Below, piece by piece: positions 32,306 to 44,574 of a stretch of DNA of 64,000 nucleotides. A program made the position numbers and the translations under genes. Every line of letters begins with the position of its first letter. The first letter of the stretch is position 1. The stretch spans positions 713,501 to 777,500 of the forward strand of contig JAJNNQ010000101.1 of assembly GCA_027886175.1 (NCBI GenBank). Reading direction: 5' to 3'. Below the pieces are notes generated by a model. That model made no database searches. It had not been told where the DNA came from and was given only the letters and a program-made list of their open reading frames with translations. Source of the stretch: Phylloscopus collybita (Eukaryota > Chordata > Aves > Passeriformes > Phylloscopidae).

Positions 32306-33134
32306 TGAGCAATGCTGAGGAGAGAGCGGTGAGTGCCAGCGCTGCCAGCCCCGCGTCCCCGCGCTCCCTCCCTCCCTCCGTCCCCCTGGGGGCCCGGAGC
32401 GGAAGATCTCCAAGCTCCCCGGAGAGTGCGGATGGTGAGGGCCGGTGCCGGCCGGTCACAGCCCCGGGGTAGTCGGGGGTTCCCGGGGAAGGCGCTGAGG
32501 ACAAGGCCGGGAAAGGGCCCGGAGCCCTCGTGTGCCCCCGAGAGCCGCTGGAACACGTCCTTGGGGTGCTCTGTACAAGGCGCTCGTGGCCTAAGGGAGA
32601 GGGATTTCTCACAAGGACACGGGGCGATGGACAAGGGGAACGGCCCTAGGATCAAGGGAGGCAAGTTTCGATTAAATATCAGGAAGAAATGTTTCCCTGT
32701 GAGGGTGGTGGGGCCCTGGCACAGGGTGCCCGGACAAGCTGTGGCTGCCTCTGGATCCCCGGCAGTGTCCCAAGGCCAGGCTGGACGGGGGTGGAAGGTG
32801 CCCCTGCCCAGGGCGGGGGGTGGAATGGGATGAGCTTTAGGGTCCCCTCCACAATTTAGTGATTCTGATCACTCTTGCTGAGGTCAGTCAGCTTGAGGGG
32901 CTGTTGCAAAATCGGGCTGAAAGATGAGTGCTCATCATTTACACTGTGTAAAGCAAGAATGAATGCTTGACAATGTTCTAATGCATGGGGGTTTATTGGT
33001 GGGGGGTTTTTTTTGGTTGATTTTTTGTTTGTTTTGTTTTGTGTTTTTTTATTATTATTATTATTTTAGAAAAGAGATGGGGAAAGATGCTTTCTTTAGT
33101 TTTTTTCTGAATGACTGTTATTCCTTCCTTACAG

Positions 33135-33256
33135 CATGGTAGAAACCCTGTTCTGCTCTGGCTGCTCAAGGACACTTGGCAGCATCTCCAGGTGCACCTG
33201 AAGGCATCTCGACTACAAGAGAGATTTGTTCTGTTTGGTATTGACTCTGTTGAAAG
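33135..33256 (+). other. Unrecognised gene exon, second copy
   Basis: Same 122-nt exon as 672-793 with intact splice signals and frame (FVLFGIDSVE). The further blocks of the same gene are at 33,630-33,735 and 34,195-34,282, with a 3' end near 35,670. Here the putative first exon at 32,096-32,305 is inside the window. Confidence 0.42.
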
Positions 33257-36200
33257 GTAAACGCAGAATGTTTATGGGTCAGCCTGCCAGCTCCACTTCA
33301 CTCACCAGGTATCGCTCTGAGGGTGCTCCTGTTATATCTCTGGCAAGTCTGGAAGTAGCTTCCTCTGCTGCTCTGTCCCAGAGTGGTTTTCTGTATTGCT
33401 GCTGTAGTGCTCGGTTGTGAGGAACATCGCCCGTGTATGGCAAATCCTAGGGAAAAACCAACCAAACAAAACAGCCGGGTCTGCCTTTTGTCTGAAAAAT
33501 TGCATTCCAGCCAAGACAATGTCAGCAGGTGCAGGGCACAGGAGGGTTCCTTCCCGTTTGATCAGAAGAGTGCACAATCCAAGCACCAAACAGGCCTGGC
33601 TGGAGCCTGGCAGGGGTCAGCATTATCAGCAGCAAGCGTGGCCAGAGGGGCTCAGGCAGAACTTGGGGTGGCTCTGACCTGTACTGGCCACATCTGCTCT
33701 GTCCTTGCTGAGGTGGGCAAAGGCAAATCTTCCAAGTGAGTATGTGCTTGAGACTCTCCCTCAGCTGTCTTAAAATCTGTCTAGAAAATGAAAGTGTGCT
33801 TGGGTGTAGTTGGTGTCTGGCACTTATAAGTGGTCTTCAAATATTCTTCAAGGACTGTATCCTGAGTTAAGGCCCCACGCCAGAATTAGAACAATGTACA
33901 AGCATTTTTCTAAGAGACAGTGGTTGTTCATCGGGACTGCTTTTCATGTCTCTGTTTTTTTCTGAAGTTCCCATTTGTTTTGCTGTATTGCTGTGGATGT
34001 TCTCGCAGAGTAATGCTGCCTCTCCCAGCCAGGGCTGCACTGTTCGTGGTGTCTCGGTGCAATTTTTCACTGTATCCTGTAGCCCCAGAATCCACGGCTG
34101 TCTCTCGGGGTTCTGAAGGAGTGCACTACTTGGTTTTTTGGCTTGGGAGTGGGAAGTGCATGATCTAAACTGTGCCATCTCAGCTCTGTTCTAGGAACCC
34201 TGGAAAAGCAAGCTCTTGTTTCATGAGGAACCGCTAACTCTTGGAAGTCGAGCTGTCTTGCTGCAAAGAGGTGCTGCAAAGGGTGAGATTTAACCTTACA
34301 TCCTTCTTCGTTTAAATCACTTCTGTGAAACCTTAATCTGCTTCCACAGTTTCTGCAGAACAGCTTATTTCACCCAGAGCAATTCAGTGCATTGTAGCGT
34401 GTACTGGACTGCTTCCTGTAATTGGTGTCTCGTGTTATGCAAGGTTTTCAGTAACTTTCCCTTCAATTTCCATGGTAATTAGCGTTTTCTATTTCTGTCT
34501 CAGTAATTTGATATGTTGTTTCTAGTTAGTTCTGATTCACTTCTCCAGATCTTGACTGAACTTTTAGTCACGTTTCTTCTGCCCTTTGTGCCAATGGACT
34601 TAATGCTTTTGCTGTAACTTTGTCTCCAAATAGTAATCATAAACTAATCATGATAAATCCAGTGAGTGTTTTGCAGGTGGGGAGAGTTGGGAGTAAATAG
34701 CACAAGGAGGTTGGCTGTGGAAGCTGAAGGTTGTCCAGCAAAAGCTGAATTGTTTTGTGTTTTTTTATTATTATTATTATTTTAGAAAAGAGATGGGGAA
34801 AGATGCTTCCTTTAGTTTTCTTCTGAATGACTGATATTCCTTCCTTACAGCATGGTAGAAAGCTCTGACACTTAGCAAGGCTGCAGAGAGTTACTGTGTG
34901 GACAGTGAATGAGCTTTCAGAGTATGAAAGTAGCAAGGAGAGGATCAATTGGTGTGAGATCAGAGCTGAGCCCTTTCTGACGTCCACACGTGCTCTTTGT
35001 GTTGTCAGATTCTGTGTGTAACCAAGTATGTTTCCCTGGTTATTTTTTCTGTTCAGGTAACTCAAAGAGTTTGTTACTGACATACCTGCCAGAGGAGCTT
35101 ACATTACTCCGGTGTCATTTGTGAGGCACTTTCTGCTCTGACAAGTTTTTGAAGGCTGCTCAACAGCAATAGACCTCATTCTGGATGTTGGAAGGTGAGG
35201 GAAGTGAGGGTCGCATCCCAGGAGCCTGATTTTGGAATGTTTTTTGGCATTGGCCGAGAAAGCTTTTACTTCGGGGCTTTCCATAGTCTGCCCCGTGGCG
35301 TGTGCTTCAGCTTAGAGCCCTCAGTGTGCAGGGACAGGAACCTTTGGGGAAGGTCTTACAGCTCTGCTCAATGCTTTGTGAATGATGATGGTTTTCTGGA
35401 AGGAGGCTGTCCATTCTGACCCATTTTCTTCTCTCTCCTCGCAGACTGTAGCTGCTGGAAGGCTGAGGTGAGACCAGGATGTGCAAAATCTCTGGCTCTC
35501 CGTGTCTGCTGTCAGGGACGACATCGTGGAAGATGCTAAAGACTGAGAACTTTGGGGTTTTTTCCCCTGAATCCCAAGACTCTCTCTGCAGCTGTGCCCT
35601 GTATAGCTCTTCTAAGAGTTTCTGGGCTTAGAAGGATTTCTACAGTCTGCAATATTTATCTATAACTCAATTAAAAAGAATCCTGCTGTATCAATGTGGT
35701 GTTAATTACTTTAAGTTGGTTAAATAAGCAAATAATAAGCAAATCACTGAGAATGGCTTTGAGCTTCCCTTGGATAGCCCTTGGAGCTGGCAGCTGTGAT
35801 TTAATTTCTCTTCATTCCTTTAATGTCTTTCAATTATTTCTTAAGCAATTACTGCCATTAGGATATACAATAAGGACAAACAGCATCTCTGCCCCGCTGG
35901 ATCGGGAAGTCCAAGCCCAGTTCCTTGGAGAGATTGAGGGGATGGGGAGCTGAGCCTCGGGCTGGGTTTTGACAGCGGGGATTTGGTGACGAAGAAAGAG
36001 GAGAGATCCCCAAAAGGTGGTTAAGGCCAGTTCTGCTGCCTTTGGGTGCTCCTACCCCCACAAAATCATCCTGGTTAAGTGGGACTTGGAGAAGCAGCGG
36101 GATGTGCCATGGGGCCTGTGCTGGGACCCCCAAACCCTGGTCAGGGATGCTGGGAAGTGTCAGCTCCAGGGAACGCTTCCGAGGGGCTGGGCTGGGACCC

Positions 36201-37029
36201 CTCAAATTCCAGCCAGAGATTCGCTGGCACTGCTGGCCCTTTGGGACACTACTGAGAGGCTCCACTGCCTGATCCAGGGAGTTCTCCCCTTATTTTCTGT
36301 GGTGCTTAGAACCTGGCAGGTCATTATAGCCCCACAGGTGGAAAATCTCACCAGAGCAGCAGCTCACAGAGCAGCTGTGTGATCACAGACGATCACACAG
36401 AAGCCAATGTGAGAGAGGAAATGAGCTGCTCCACGGATTTATTTTTCCCAATTTAATTTTCCCAATGCATTTTGAACTTAGACCAGAATCTCTCCCCTCA
36501 GACCCCGTATTTTGAGTTTTGAGTTTTCTCATAAAGAATTCTCTGCCTACGCTGGAAAAGAGATTCGCTGGCACCGCGGGGAGCGGCGGGGTTTGGGGGG
36601 TCCCGGGGCCGGCACGGGGGGCCCCCGCGCCCCAGCCGGTCCCAATCAGCACCAGGAACTCGGCGCCGCCGTCCTCCCGTGCCCGGCCCCGGCAGGAGCC
36701 CAGCGCAGCGCCGGCTGCAGGCGGAGCAGGAGCGGCTCCTGCCGCCCGCGGCCACCCCGGTGCCGATCCCGGCCCCAACGCTGCCCCGCTCCTCCGGCCC
36801 CGAGACCCACAGCCCGCCCGCCGGGAGAGAGGCGGCTCCGCTGGGGATCCGCAGCCAGCACGGGCAGGACCCGAAGCGGAACTCCCGGTGCCATTCCCGG
36901 CCCCGCCTCAGCGCCGCGGGCTCCGTGGGTTCGGAGCTCGGCTCGGCTCGGCTCGGCTCGGCTCGGGGCTGAGGGGCAGGGCCGGGAGCGATGGTTCCGC
37001 CCCAGGGCAGGGCGGGTGCCGGCGGCGGT

Positions 37030-37350
37030 CGGGGGCGGTCGGGGGCGGTCCCGGGCGGCCCCGGGGGAGGGTCCCGGGGGCGGTCCCGAGCGGTCCCGGG
37101 GGCGGTCCCGGGCGGTCCCGGGGGCGGGTCCCGGGGGCGGTCCCGGGCGGTCCTGAGGGCGGTCCCGGGGGCGGTCCCGGGGGCGGCCCCGGGGGCGGAT
37201 CCGGGCGTTCCTGAGGGCGGTTCCGGGGGCGGTCCCGGGGGCGGCCCCGGGGGCGGACCCGGGCGGTCCTGAAGGCGGTCCCGGGGGCGGTCCCGAGCGG
37301 TCCCGGGGGCGGTCCCGGGGGTGGTCCTGGGCGGTCCCGGGGGAGGGTCC
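37030..37350. repeat. GC-rich minisatellite, second copy
   Basis: Same GGTCCCGGGGGC family as 4,555-4,840 but with different unit order and new variants (GGTCCTGAGGGC, GGATCCGGGCG). Confidence 0.9.
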
Positions 37351-37514
37351 CGGGCCCGGCACAGGTGCGCGGGGACCCAGGGCGCCTGCGCGGGGCGGGG
37401 CCGAGGTGATTTAATCGCCCGCAGTCACCGCCGCCGCCATTTGCTCAGAGCGAGCGTGTTGGAGCGCGTGGTTGCTGTCCGGGGTCCGCAGCCCGGGACA
37501 GGACGGGCTTCGGC

Positions 37515-37870
37515 TTCCCTTTTCCTTCCCTCTATCCCTCCTTCTTTCACCCCGTGTTCCCCTTCTTTCTCTCCCTTTCCCCCTCGTCCCCAAAGCCGAC
37601 CCCTTTCCCTCACCTTTCAGCCCTCCCCTCCTATACCCCTGTCTACCCTTCCTCCTCCCCCTATTCCCCTTATTTTTCCTCTTCCCTCCCCGCTCCTTCC
37701 TCTTCTCTCCCTACCCCGCTCCTTCTATTCCCCCTGTCCCCCTCCTCTGTCCAGCCTTTCTCTTTCCCCCCACTCGTTCTTTCCCTTCCCCTCCCGCTTC
37801 CCTCCACACTCCGACTCCCCTCCCTACCCCGTCTCATCCCCTGCTGCTTCTCCCCTTTCCCTCTTTCCCG
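37515..37870 (+). repeat. Polypyrimidine tract, second copy
   Basis: Near-identical to 5,010-5,372. Confidence 0.85.
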
Positions 37871-37879
37871 CAGCCGCGG

Positions 37880-39112
37880 GGCTCGGGGGTGCCGGATAAT
37901 AAAGCCCAAGGGCCGGAGCCCGGCGCCCCCCGCCCTCGCTGGAAGCCCCCACACGGGGACAGCGCCGCCCGGCGCCCTGTCACCCCATACAGCGCCCCAC
38001 ACCGCCGGGGCTGCGGCTTTCCCCGCATCACGCTGGGGTGCCCCGGCGGGGTCGGGTGTGCGGCTGGGGCGGGGGGGTCTCGTTGGGGGAGGGGGGTCCC
38101 GGGGTGGGGGGGTTGAGGTTTGGGGGGGGCCCCCTCATTAGGAGGGGGTCCCTGGGGTGGGTTAGGGGGACAGGGCCCCCTCCGGAGGAGGGGGTCCCCG
38201 GGGGGGGGTCGGGGTGGGCCCCCTCCGGAGGGGGGGGTCCGGGGGAGGGGGCGGGGCGGAGGGGGGCACTGTCCCCCCTCCAGTCCCCGCCTCCTCTCCC
38301 GGATCCCCGCCTCCGGACGGGGCTCGCTCCGGCCCCCTCCCCGGGACACCCTCCCCCGGACCGGGGCCCGGGGGGAGGGAGGGGGGCGGGCGGGGTGGGG
38401 GGGCCGGAGGGGAGGGGCCGTTTCTCCGTTTGGTGACATGTCTGTTCGCACTGCTGAGTGACGTGACGTCCCCCGCCTCTCCCCCCACCCGCCCCCCTCC
38501 CTCCCTCCCCCCTGGGCCCCCGTCCGGGGGAGGGGGTCCCGGGGAGGGGGCCGGGGCGAGCCCCGTCCGGAGGCGGGGATCCGGGAGAGGAGGCGGGGAC
38601 TGGAGGGGGGAAGTGCCCCCCTCCGCCCCGCCCCCTCCCCCGGACCCCCCCCCTCCGGAGGGGGCCCACCCCGACCCCCCCCCGGGGACCCCCTCCTCCG
38701 GAGGGGGCCCTGCCCCCCCCAACCCCCCCCCAGGGACCCCCTCCTCCGGAGGGGGCCCTGCCCCCCCCAAGGACCCCCCCCTCCGGAGGGGGCCCTGCCC
38801 CCCAACCTCAACCCCCCCACCCCGGGACCCCCTCCCCCAAGAAGGGAGCCCCCCAACCCGCAGCCCCCCGACCCCGGGACCCCCCTCCCCCAGTGAGGGA
38901 TTCCCCCAACAACCCCAGCCCCGACCCCGCCGGGGCACCCCAGGGTGATGTGGGGAAAGCCGGAGCCCCGGCGGTGTGGGGCACTGAATGGGGTGACGCG
39001 GCGCCGAGCGGCGCTGTCCCCGTGTGGGGGTTTCCAGCGAGGGCGGGGGGCGCCGGGCTCCGGCCCTTGGGCTTTATTTATTGTCCGGCACCCCCAGCCC
39101 CGCGGCTGCGGG
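37880..39112. repeat. Large imperfect palindrome, second copy
   Basis: Same arms as 5,376-6,695, with outer arms at 37,880-38,050 and 38,938-39,108 and the CRE-like core at 38,459-38,470. It is about 90 bases shorter through loss of inner 45-bp units. Confidence 0.85.
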
Positions 39113-39114
39113 AG

Positions 39115-39780
39115 AAGAAAGAGAGGGGAGGACAGAGGATGGGAACAGGGGGCAGATGGGGGGGTCGGGGTGGGTGAGTCCAGGACAGAGGGCAGGTGGG
39201 GGTGTTGGGCTGTGCAGGGCAGCAGGGAGAAGGGGCAGGCGGAGGCGGGGTGGGGGGAAGGAACGGTGGAGGAAGGAAGAGGAGGGTTGAAGGCAGGTGG
39301 GGGGAAACTGGGAGAGGGAAGGGGAGCAGGGAGAGGGTGCAGGGGGAGCAAGGACTCGGGGGAAGGAAGATGAAAGGCGAACGGGAAGGATAGAGGGTAG
39401 GGTAGGGCTGCCATTTGTAGAGGGATATGGAGGGGGAGTGGGGGGCCACGGGGCCGGGGGGAAGGAGGGGTGGACCAGGGGGGAGAGCGGGGGGGAAAGA
39501 GGAGAGAGGGGGAGTGAGAGGCGACAGGGCCGGGGGGGAGAAGGACGGGGGACCTAGGGAGAAGAGGGGAGTAGGGAAGGGAGGGAGGAGAGAGGGGGAG
39601 TGGGGGTGACAGGGCCCGGGGGGGGGAAGGAGGGGAGGGCTAGGGGGGAGAGGGAGGGGGGGGGGGTAGGGGGGGGGGAGGGTGTGGAGGGTGGGGGAGG
39701 GGAGAAAGGGAGGGGTGAAAGGAGAGGTACAGAGAAAGAAAAGCAGAAAAGAAAAGTATAGAAGAGGCAGAGAGAAAGAG
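39115..39780 (+). repeat. Polypurine tract, second copy
   Basis: Matches 6,690-7,410 but lacks about 60 bases around 39,620. Confidence 0.85.
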
Positions 39781-39806
39781 CGGCAGCCGCCTCCCGCTCC
39801 GAGCGC

Positions 39807-40110
39807 CGAGGGGCAAATGGCTCGCAGCTCCCCTCCCCGTGGATTAAATCCCCGCGGCCCCGCCCCGCGCAGCCGCTCCGGGGCCCCGCGCACCTGCGCA
39901 GGTCCCGCCCATCACAGCCGGGCCGGGCCCGCCCCCCGGGGCCCCGCCCCGCCCGCGCCCCTCAATTGCGGCGGAGCCGCCGCCCCCTCGCTCCCTGTGC
40001 GCATGCTCCTCTGCGGATGCGGCGGGACCGGCGCTCGGAGCGCTGTGCGGAACCCCAAGCCAGCGGCTGCTCCCGGTGCTGCGCGGAGTCCGAGGCGCTG
40101 AGGTAGGGCC
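39807..40110 (+). promoter_or_regulatory. CpG-island promoter with NRF1 site, second copy
   Basis: Conserved counterpart of 7,440-7,740, with TGCGCATGCT at 39,998-40,007. Here the sequence continues past CGGTGCTGCG into about 1.3 kb absent from copy 1, which may be the ancestral downstream intron. Confidence 0.5.
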
Positions 40111-41410
40111 GGGGGCCGGGGCCGGCTCCTGTCGGTGTCAGCCGGGGGTCCCGAGCGGAGCCACCTCTCCCCTGGCCGGCAGGGTACGTACGCATCGGGG
40201 CCGTTACCGGCAGCAGGAGCCGCTCCTTCGGCTGCGGCCGGCGTGGGGCTCCGAGCACGGTGCTGCTGCGGCCGCAGGCAACTGGGGCTCTGCCGGTAAC
40301 CGCGCACGGGAGAACGGCGGCGATACGTCCTCATGCAGACGCCGGATCGCGGCCGGGGCATGGGGAGTGCCGCGCCCAGCCCCGGCCCCCCCTAAATCCC
40401 GCCGCTCTTGGTGCCCCCATCCCGCGGGCACCGCCCGTACCCCCCGCGGGTGTGCAAAGCCCCCGCTCCGTCACCCCTGAAGCCACCGCACCCCTCAGGG
40501 GAGAGCATCGCCTGGCTCCCCCTTCCCCGTGTCCGCACACCTGTGGGGCTTCACCTGCCGCACCCTTGGGAACCAGCGGGGCTGGAGCACCGTGGCTGGG
40601 AGGAGCCACTCGGCCGGGGCCCGGGGCACGGTTCTGCTCCGGCTGCTTCTCCAACACCTGCCGGCTGAGGTGCTCCTCCTCCCTCCCCCGTGCTTTGCAA
40701 CTCACACTCTGCCACGGCAAAACATCTTTTATTAAAACTCTGCTGAGACTTTTCCTCTTTATTTCTGGATCACAGGATATCCTGAGCTTGAGAGGGATTC
40801 TAAAATCTGACTAATGGACCAGCTGAGAATTAACTCACAACCTGGACATTACTAGGACTCTGCTCCAACCACCTGAGCCAATCTCTGAGTCGTGGGGGTG
40901 GATCTCCCCAGGATGGGAATCCTTGGCACCACGAAGGGAACTGGCAGCACCTTCTTTTCTGCTACAGCTGCTTTACACACCAGCCCCTGCAGGGGCTCTC
41001 GGGCAGAACTGGCTGGCACCTAACGTGACAGCACAAAACTCTTCCCGTAACGCTCATTGCCTGCCCTTTCCAGGATTTAGCCAACAGTCGTAGAAGGGCT
41101 CACGCAATGTCCCTTCCCAGGCAGAAATGAGCAGGACAAGCCCCGAGGCTTCCCTTTGCTGCACGGCCACAGTTCTGCAGAGAGGCGGGGCTGGTCCCAC
41201 CTGCTGAGCGGCGTTTCCTGCAGGTGAGTGTTGCCAGGCCAACATGATGGTGGCTGCTGAGGCCGGGGCTGCTGCTCTGGCCCAGAGCTGCAGAGAGGCC
41301 TCGGTGCCCCCCTTGTGCCGGCAACGTTCCTTGGTGTTCCCTCTGTGTGTCTTGGGTGGCTGGAAACGCAGGGCGGAAGGAGGCCGGCAGCCCCAGCAAG
41401 GCGAGCAGCA
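40080..41410 (+). other. Segment present only in copy 2 of unit A
   Basis: Copy 1 keeps only the short internal piece around CCGGCAGGGTACGTACG, so it appears to have lost two flanking segments. The region starts CpG-rich, includes an ATTAAA near 40,730, and shows no recognisable coding exon. Confidence 0.7.
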
Positions 41411-44400
41411 CCTCCTTGTCCTTGGGCTCTGCAGGGGAGGAGCTGTGCCTGCAGTGTCCTGCCCGTGGCACGCAGGGTGCCAGGCACACGTCCCAGGGAC
41501 GGGCACTGGGGGGCTCAGACAGGGCTGGCACAGACACGGCTGAAGGGCTGCCTGCAGCTCCTCGGCCAGGGGCTGCTCTCAACAGGCACCTGGAGATGCT
41601 TCAGCCCGGACAGAGGCCCCCAAACAGCCCAGAAGCTCCCCAAGGAACAGCTGCCATTACCTGGGAATGGTGGCACGCTGGGTTTGCAGAGGGGCTCAGA
41701 CAGCAATTCCCGGTGCCAGCCCTCCCAGAGCTCCCAAACAACTGCCAGATATGTCCTGGCCACCCCAAATCCCCTCCCTTCCAGCCTGAGGACATCATCC
41801 AGCAGCAGCATTAAAGCCAAGGCAATCTTCCCTCACGGAAATTCAATCCCCAGCAACAGCCCTTGGAGATGCCTGAAAATCAAAGGTTTCAGTGGGATGG
41901 AGTTTTGTTTGGATGAAGTCTGGAGTTTTTCACGGAGCCAGCTGGAAGTGCAGAAGTGAGGGGAAGCCTTTGCAGGTGGGTCCCGCTGGAGGTGCGCTGA
42001 AGGCAGGGTTGTGCATCTCTTTCCTGAGGGAAAAGAACTTGCAGAGGCCACTGCTGAGGCTCTGAAAGGAGCTGAGCTGCTGCAGGGAGAGATGTCCTCC
42101 CGTGGGCACAGGGGCTGCCTCAGCACGGGCCGGGAGCGTGTCCAGCCACTGCCTTCTCCTGCTTTAAAATATCCACAGGAGCCCGAGCTCAGGGGGCTGG
42201 AATCTGCTGAATTCCAGGCAACTCTGCCAAGTGACCCCCCAGGGGATAAGGGTTATAATTAGCCAATTCTAAGAAATAGAGACTTCTCCTGTCCCAAGCC
42301 CCCTGAGCTTCCTTGGAAGCTCTGCCGGTTCCCTGCACAGCCGGCAGTCAAGCAGCAGCTCTGCATGGGAATATCCAGGCCCCATGAGGCACTGGGAGGT
42401 TATTGCAGCGGGAATTGAGCAGGGAATTCGGGGCCATGGGTATAATTCCTCTAAACTAGCAAAGGTGACAGTGAACCCTGAATCCAGGCACCGCACAGAG
42501 AACAATCTTGGTGCTGCCCTGTCAGCTCAAGCCCCTGGGCTGGGAAGTTTGGGGACTCAAACTTAGGGAATTACACAAATCACAGCAACTGACACCACCC
42601 AGAGGGACAATCCAAGTCCCAGGCAATTGCTCTGCAGCCTGCTCTGGGGAAAAACACCCTGTGTCTGCCAGGAGCTCTGACTGTGTCTCCTACCAGCTCC
42701 TGAGCAGTGTCAGGCCCACCATGAGGGCTTTAAAACCCAAATAAACCCCAAATCCCACAGAGCCAATAATCCAAATAAAGAAATGCATTGTTGTCATCTA
42801 GAGCTCAACACTCTGTTAAGAATTCTATGACAACAAGGTAATGATGGGATTCCCAGGAATCTCATGAATGCTCTTGATTTTCATTTTTTATGTATTTTTA
42901 ATCCCTCAATTGGCAGCCTTTAAAACTTACCCTGGAATTTAGAGGTCAAGCAGGGTTGGCTTTGGCTTGACCTTCACCTCTGGTGCCACTTGGTGCAAAC
43001 ACAACCTGGGCCAAGGTGGTTAGACGCGTGACCTCAGCTTTTCACTCAAAAATATCCCCGACTTGTTCCCTGGAGGTGAAGATTTTGCTCCAAACCCTCC
43101 ACTCCTCACCTCCATTTGCCCTCCAAGTGTCCGTTCTGTTCCCCACGGGCGCCCTGGTGACAGCAGGGAGGTCCCTTTGCCCACGGTGCCTTTCTCCTGC
43201 CCCTCTCCAGCCCGAGGCCACTCCTCTGCTTGCTCTTTGCAGCCTCGTCCCACACGGAGCCTCTTCTCCCATCCCCGCCGGCTGCTGCCAAGGAAGGAGG
43301 ACACAGTGAGTCCCGAGTGCTGACCCCTCACCACTACCCCTGGAGAGCCCTGGCTGTGGTCCCCAGGGGCCTCGGATTTCCCGGGGCAATTGTCTGCTGG
43401 GCTCCCTTCCATTACCTCAGCAATTCCCTCAAAAATGCCACCTCACTCCCCTCGACACCCTCTCACATTTTCCTACACTAACAGGTCTTGTGTCCCCTCT
43501 ACACTACACCAGGTTTTCAGCTAAATGAGTGCCATGACCCATGCCCACTGCTCATGATTCACCCAATCAACATCAAGAGCAAATGCCGGTTGGACTTTAA
43601 GAATTGGAAATAACTTTGAAGCAAAATGAATCACCTTTTCTTCTGTCTTGTGTTTTTTGGTTTTTTCTTCCAGATGCTGGACTTGCTTCTGTGGATGATT
43701 GTGTGCTGAGCTCTCGCTGCAGGGAACTGTCAGGCCTGAATGGCTGTGAGCTCATGTTCTTCTCACTGGGGAATCAGAAATAATTATTAATTAGACCACA
43801 GAAATGTTTTCTGAAACCTCTCTCCTTTCCTGCCCTTTGCTGGTAGAAGTTCTCTTTCTGCCTTTGAATTTTTAGCTGTTCCCTGATGTCATTTCCCCTG
43901 CCTGAATTCCTTACAGCTCTTGCCTGGGAAAAACTGGGATAACTTATGGGGGAGAGAGGTGAGATTTTTAGCTGTATTTTTCTAAAATTTCTAATTATTC
44001 TGAAATTATTTCTGATAAACACTGACCTGACGTGGATCAGTCTCAAACACAGCTCCAGTTCTCACCTCTGAGCTGCTCCCAGGGCTGCAGCCACATTCCT
44101 GACAAGGTGCCAAAGGTCCCTTTGGGCAGGGACCAGGCTCTCTGTCTCGGGCCTTGGGCACTGCAGGGACCAGGGTGCTCGAGCACGGACAGCCTGGAAG
44201 CAGAGCAGATCCCTCTGGGTCAGCAGCAGGCTGGGGACAGGAATGACCAGAAACCGTCAGCCTCTGGGGCCGTGACTTCATCTCAGCCACACAGATCATA
44301 CCAAATGTGGCATTTACAGACCTCAGACTCTCCCACCACAAAAGCTGGTTCTGATCTAGTTCTCAGGGTCACCAATACCTCCTCCACAAAACCCACAGGG

Positions 44401-44574
44401 ATTAGAATTTTGTGCTGGTTTGACAAACTTCAGGTCAGATTTGCAAAAGCAAATCCCAGCAGGTCCCTGCTGCACAGGCCTCAGCGGCTTCCGCTTCCCT
44501 GGGAAACCTGAGCCAGCCCCAGTCTGTTCCAAGGTGAGCACAAGGCTGGAGAGAGGTCAGAACCCTCAGCTGGG

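Larger units (their letters stand above)
32464..44574 (+). repeat. Segmental duplication unit A, copy 2
   Basis: Direct-repeat partner of 1-10,912. It is longer mainly because of about 1.3 kb between about 40,080 and 41,410 that copy 1 lacks. The minisatellites differ in unit number, the GGCTC repeat near 36,940 is expanded (about six units against three), and the palindrome has fewer inner units. Elsewhere identity is about 98-99 percent. Confidence 0.95.

Noticed and set aside
31615..32664. A 349-codon minus-strand frame with SAISGCSRLDSALRG-type repeats
   Set aside because: It is the shadow of the 78-bp repeat, which keeps all frames of both strands equally periodic. The 68-bp version elsewhere would destroy it.
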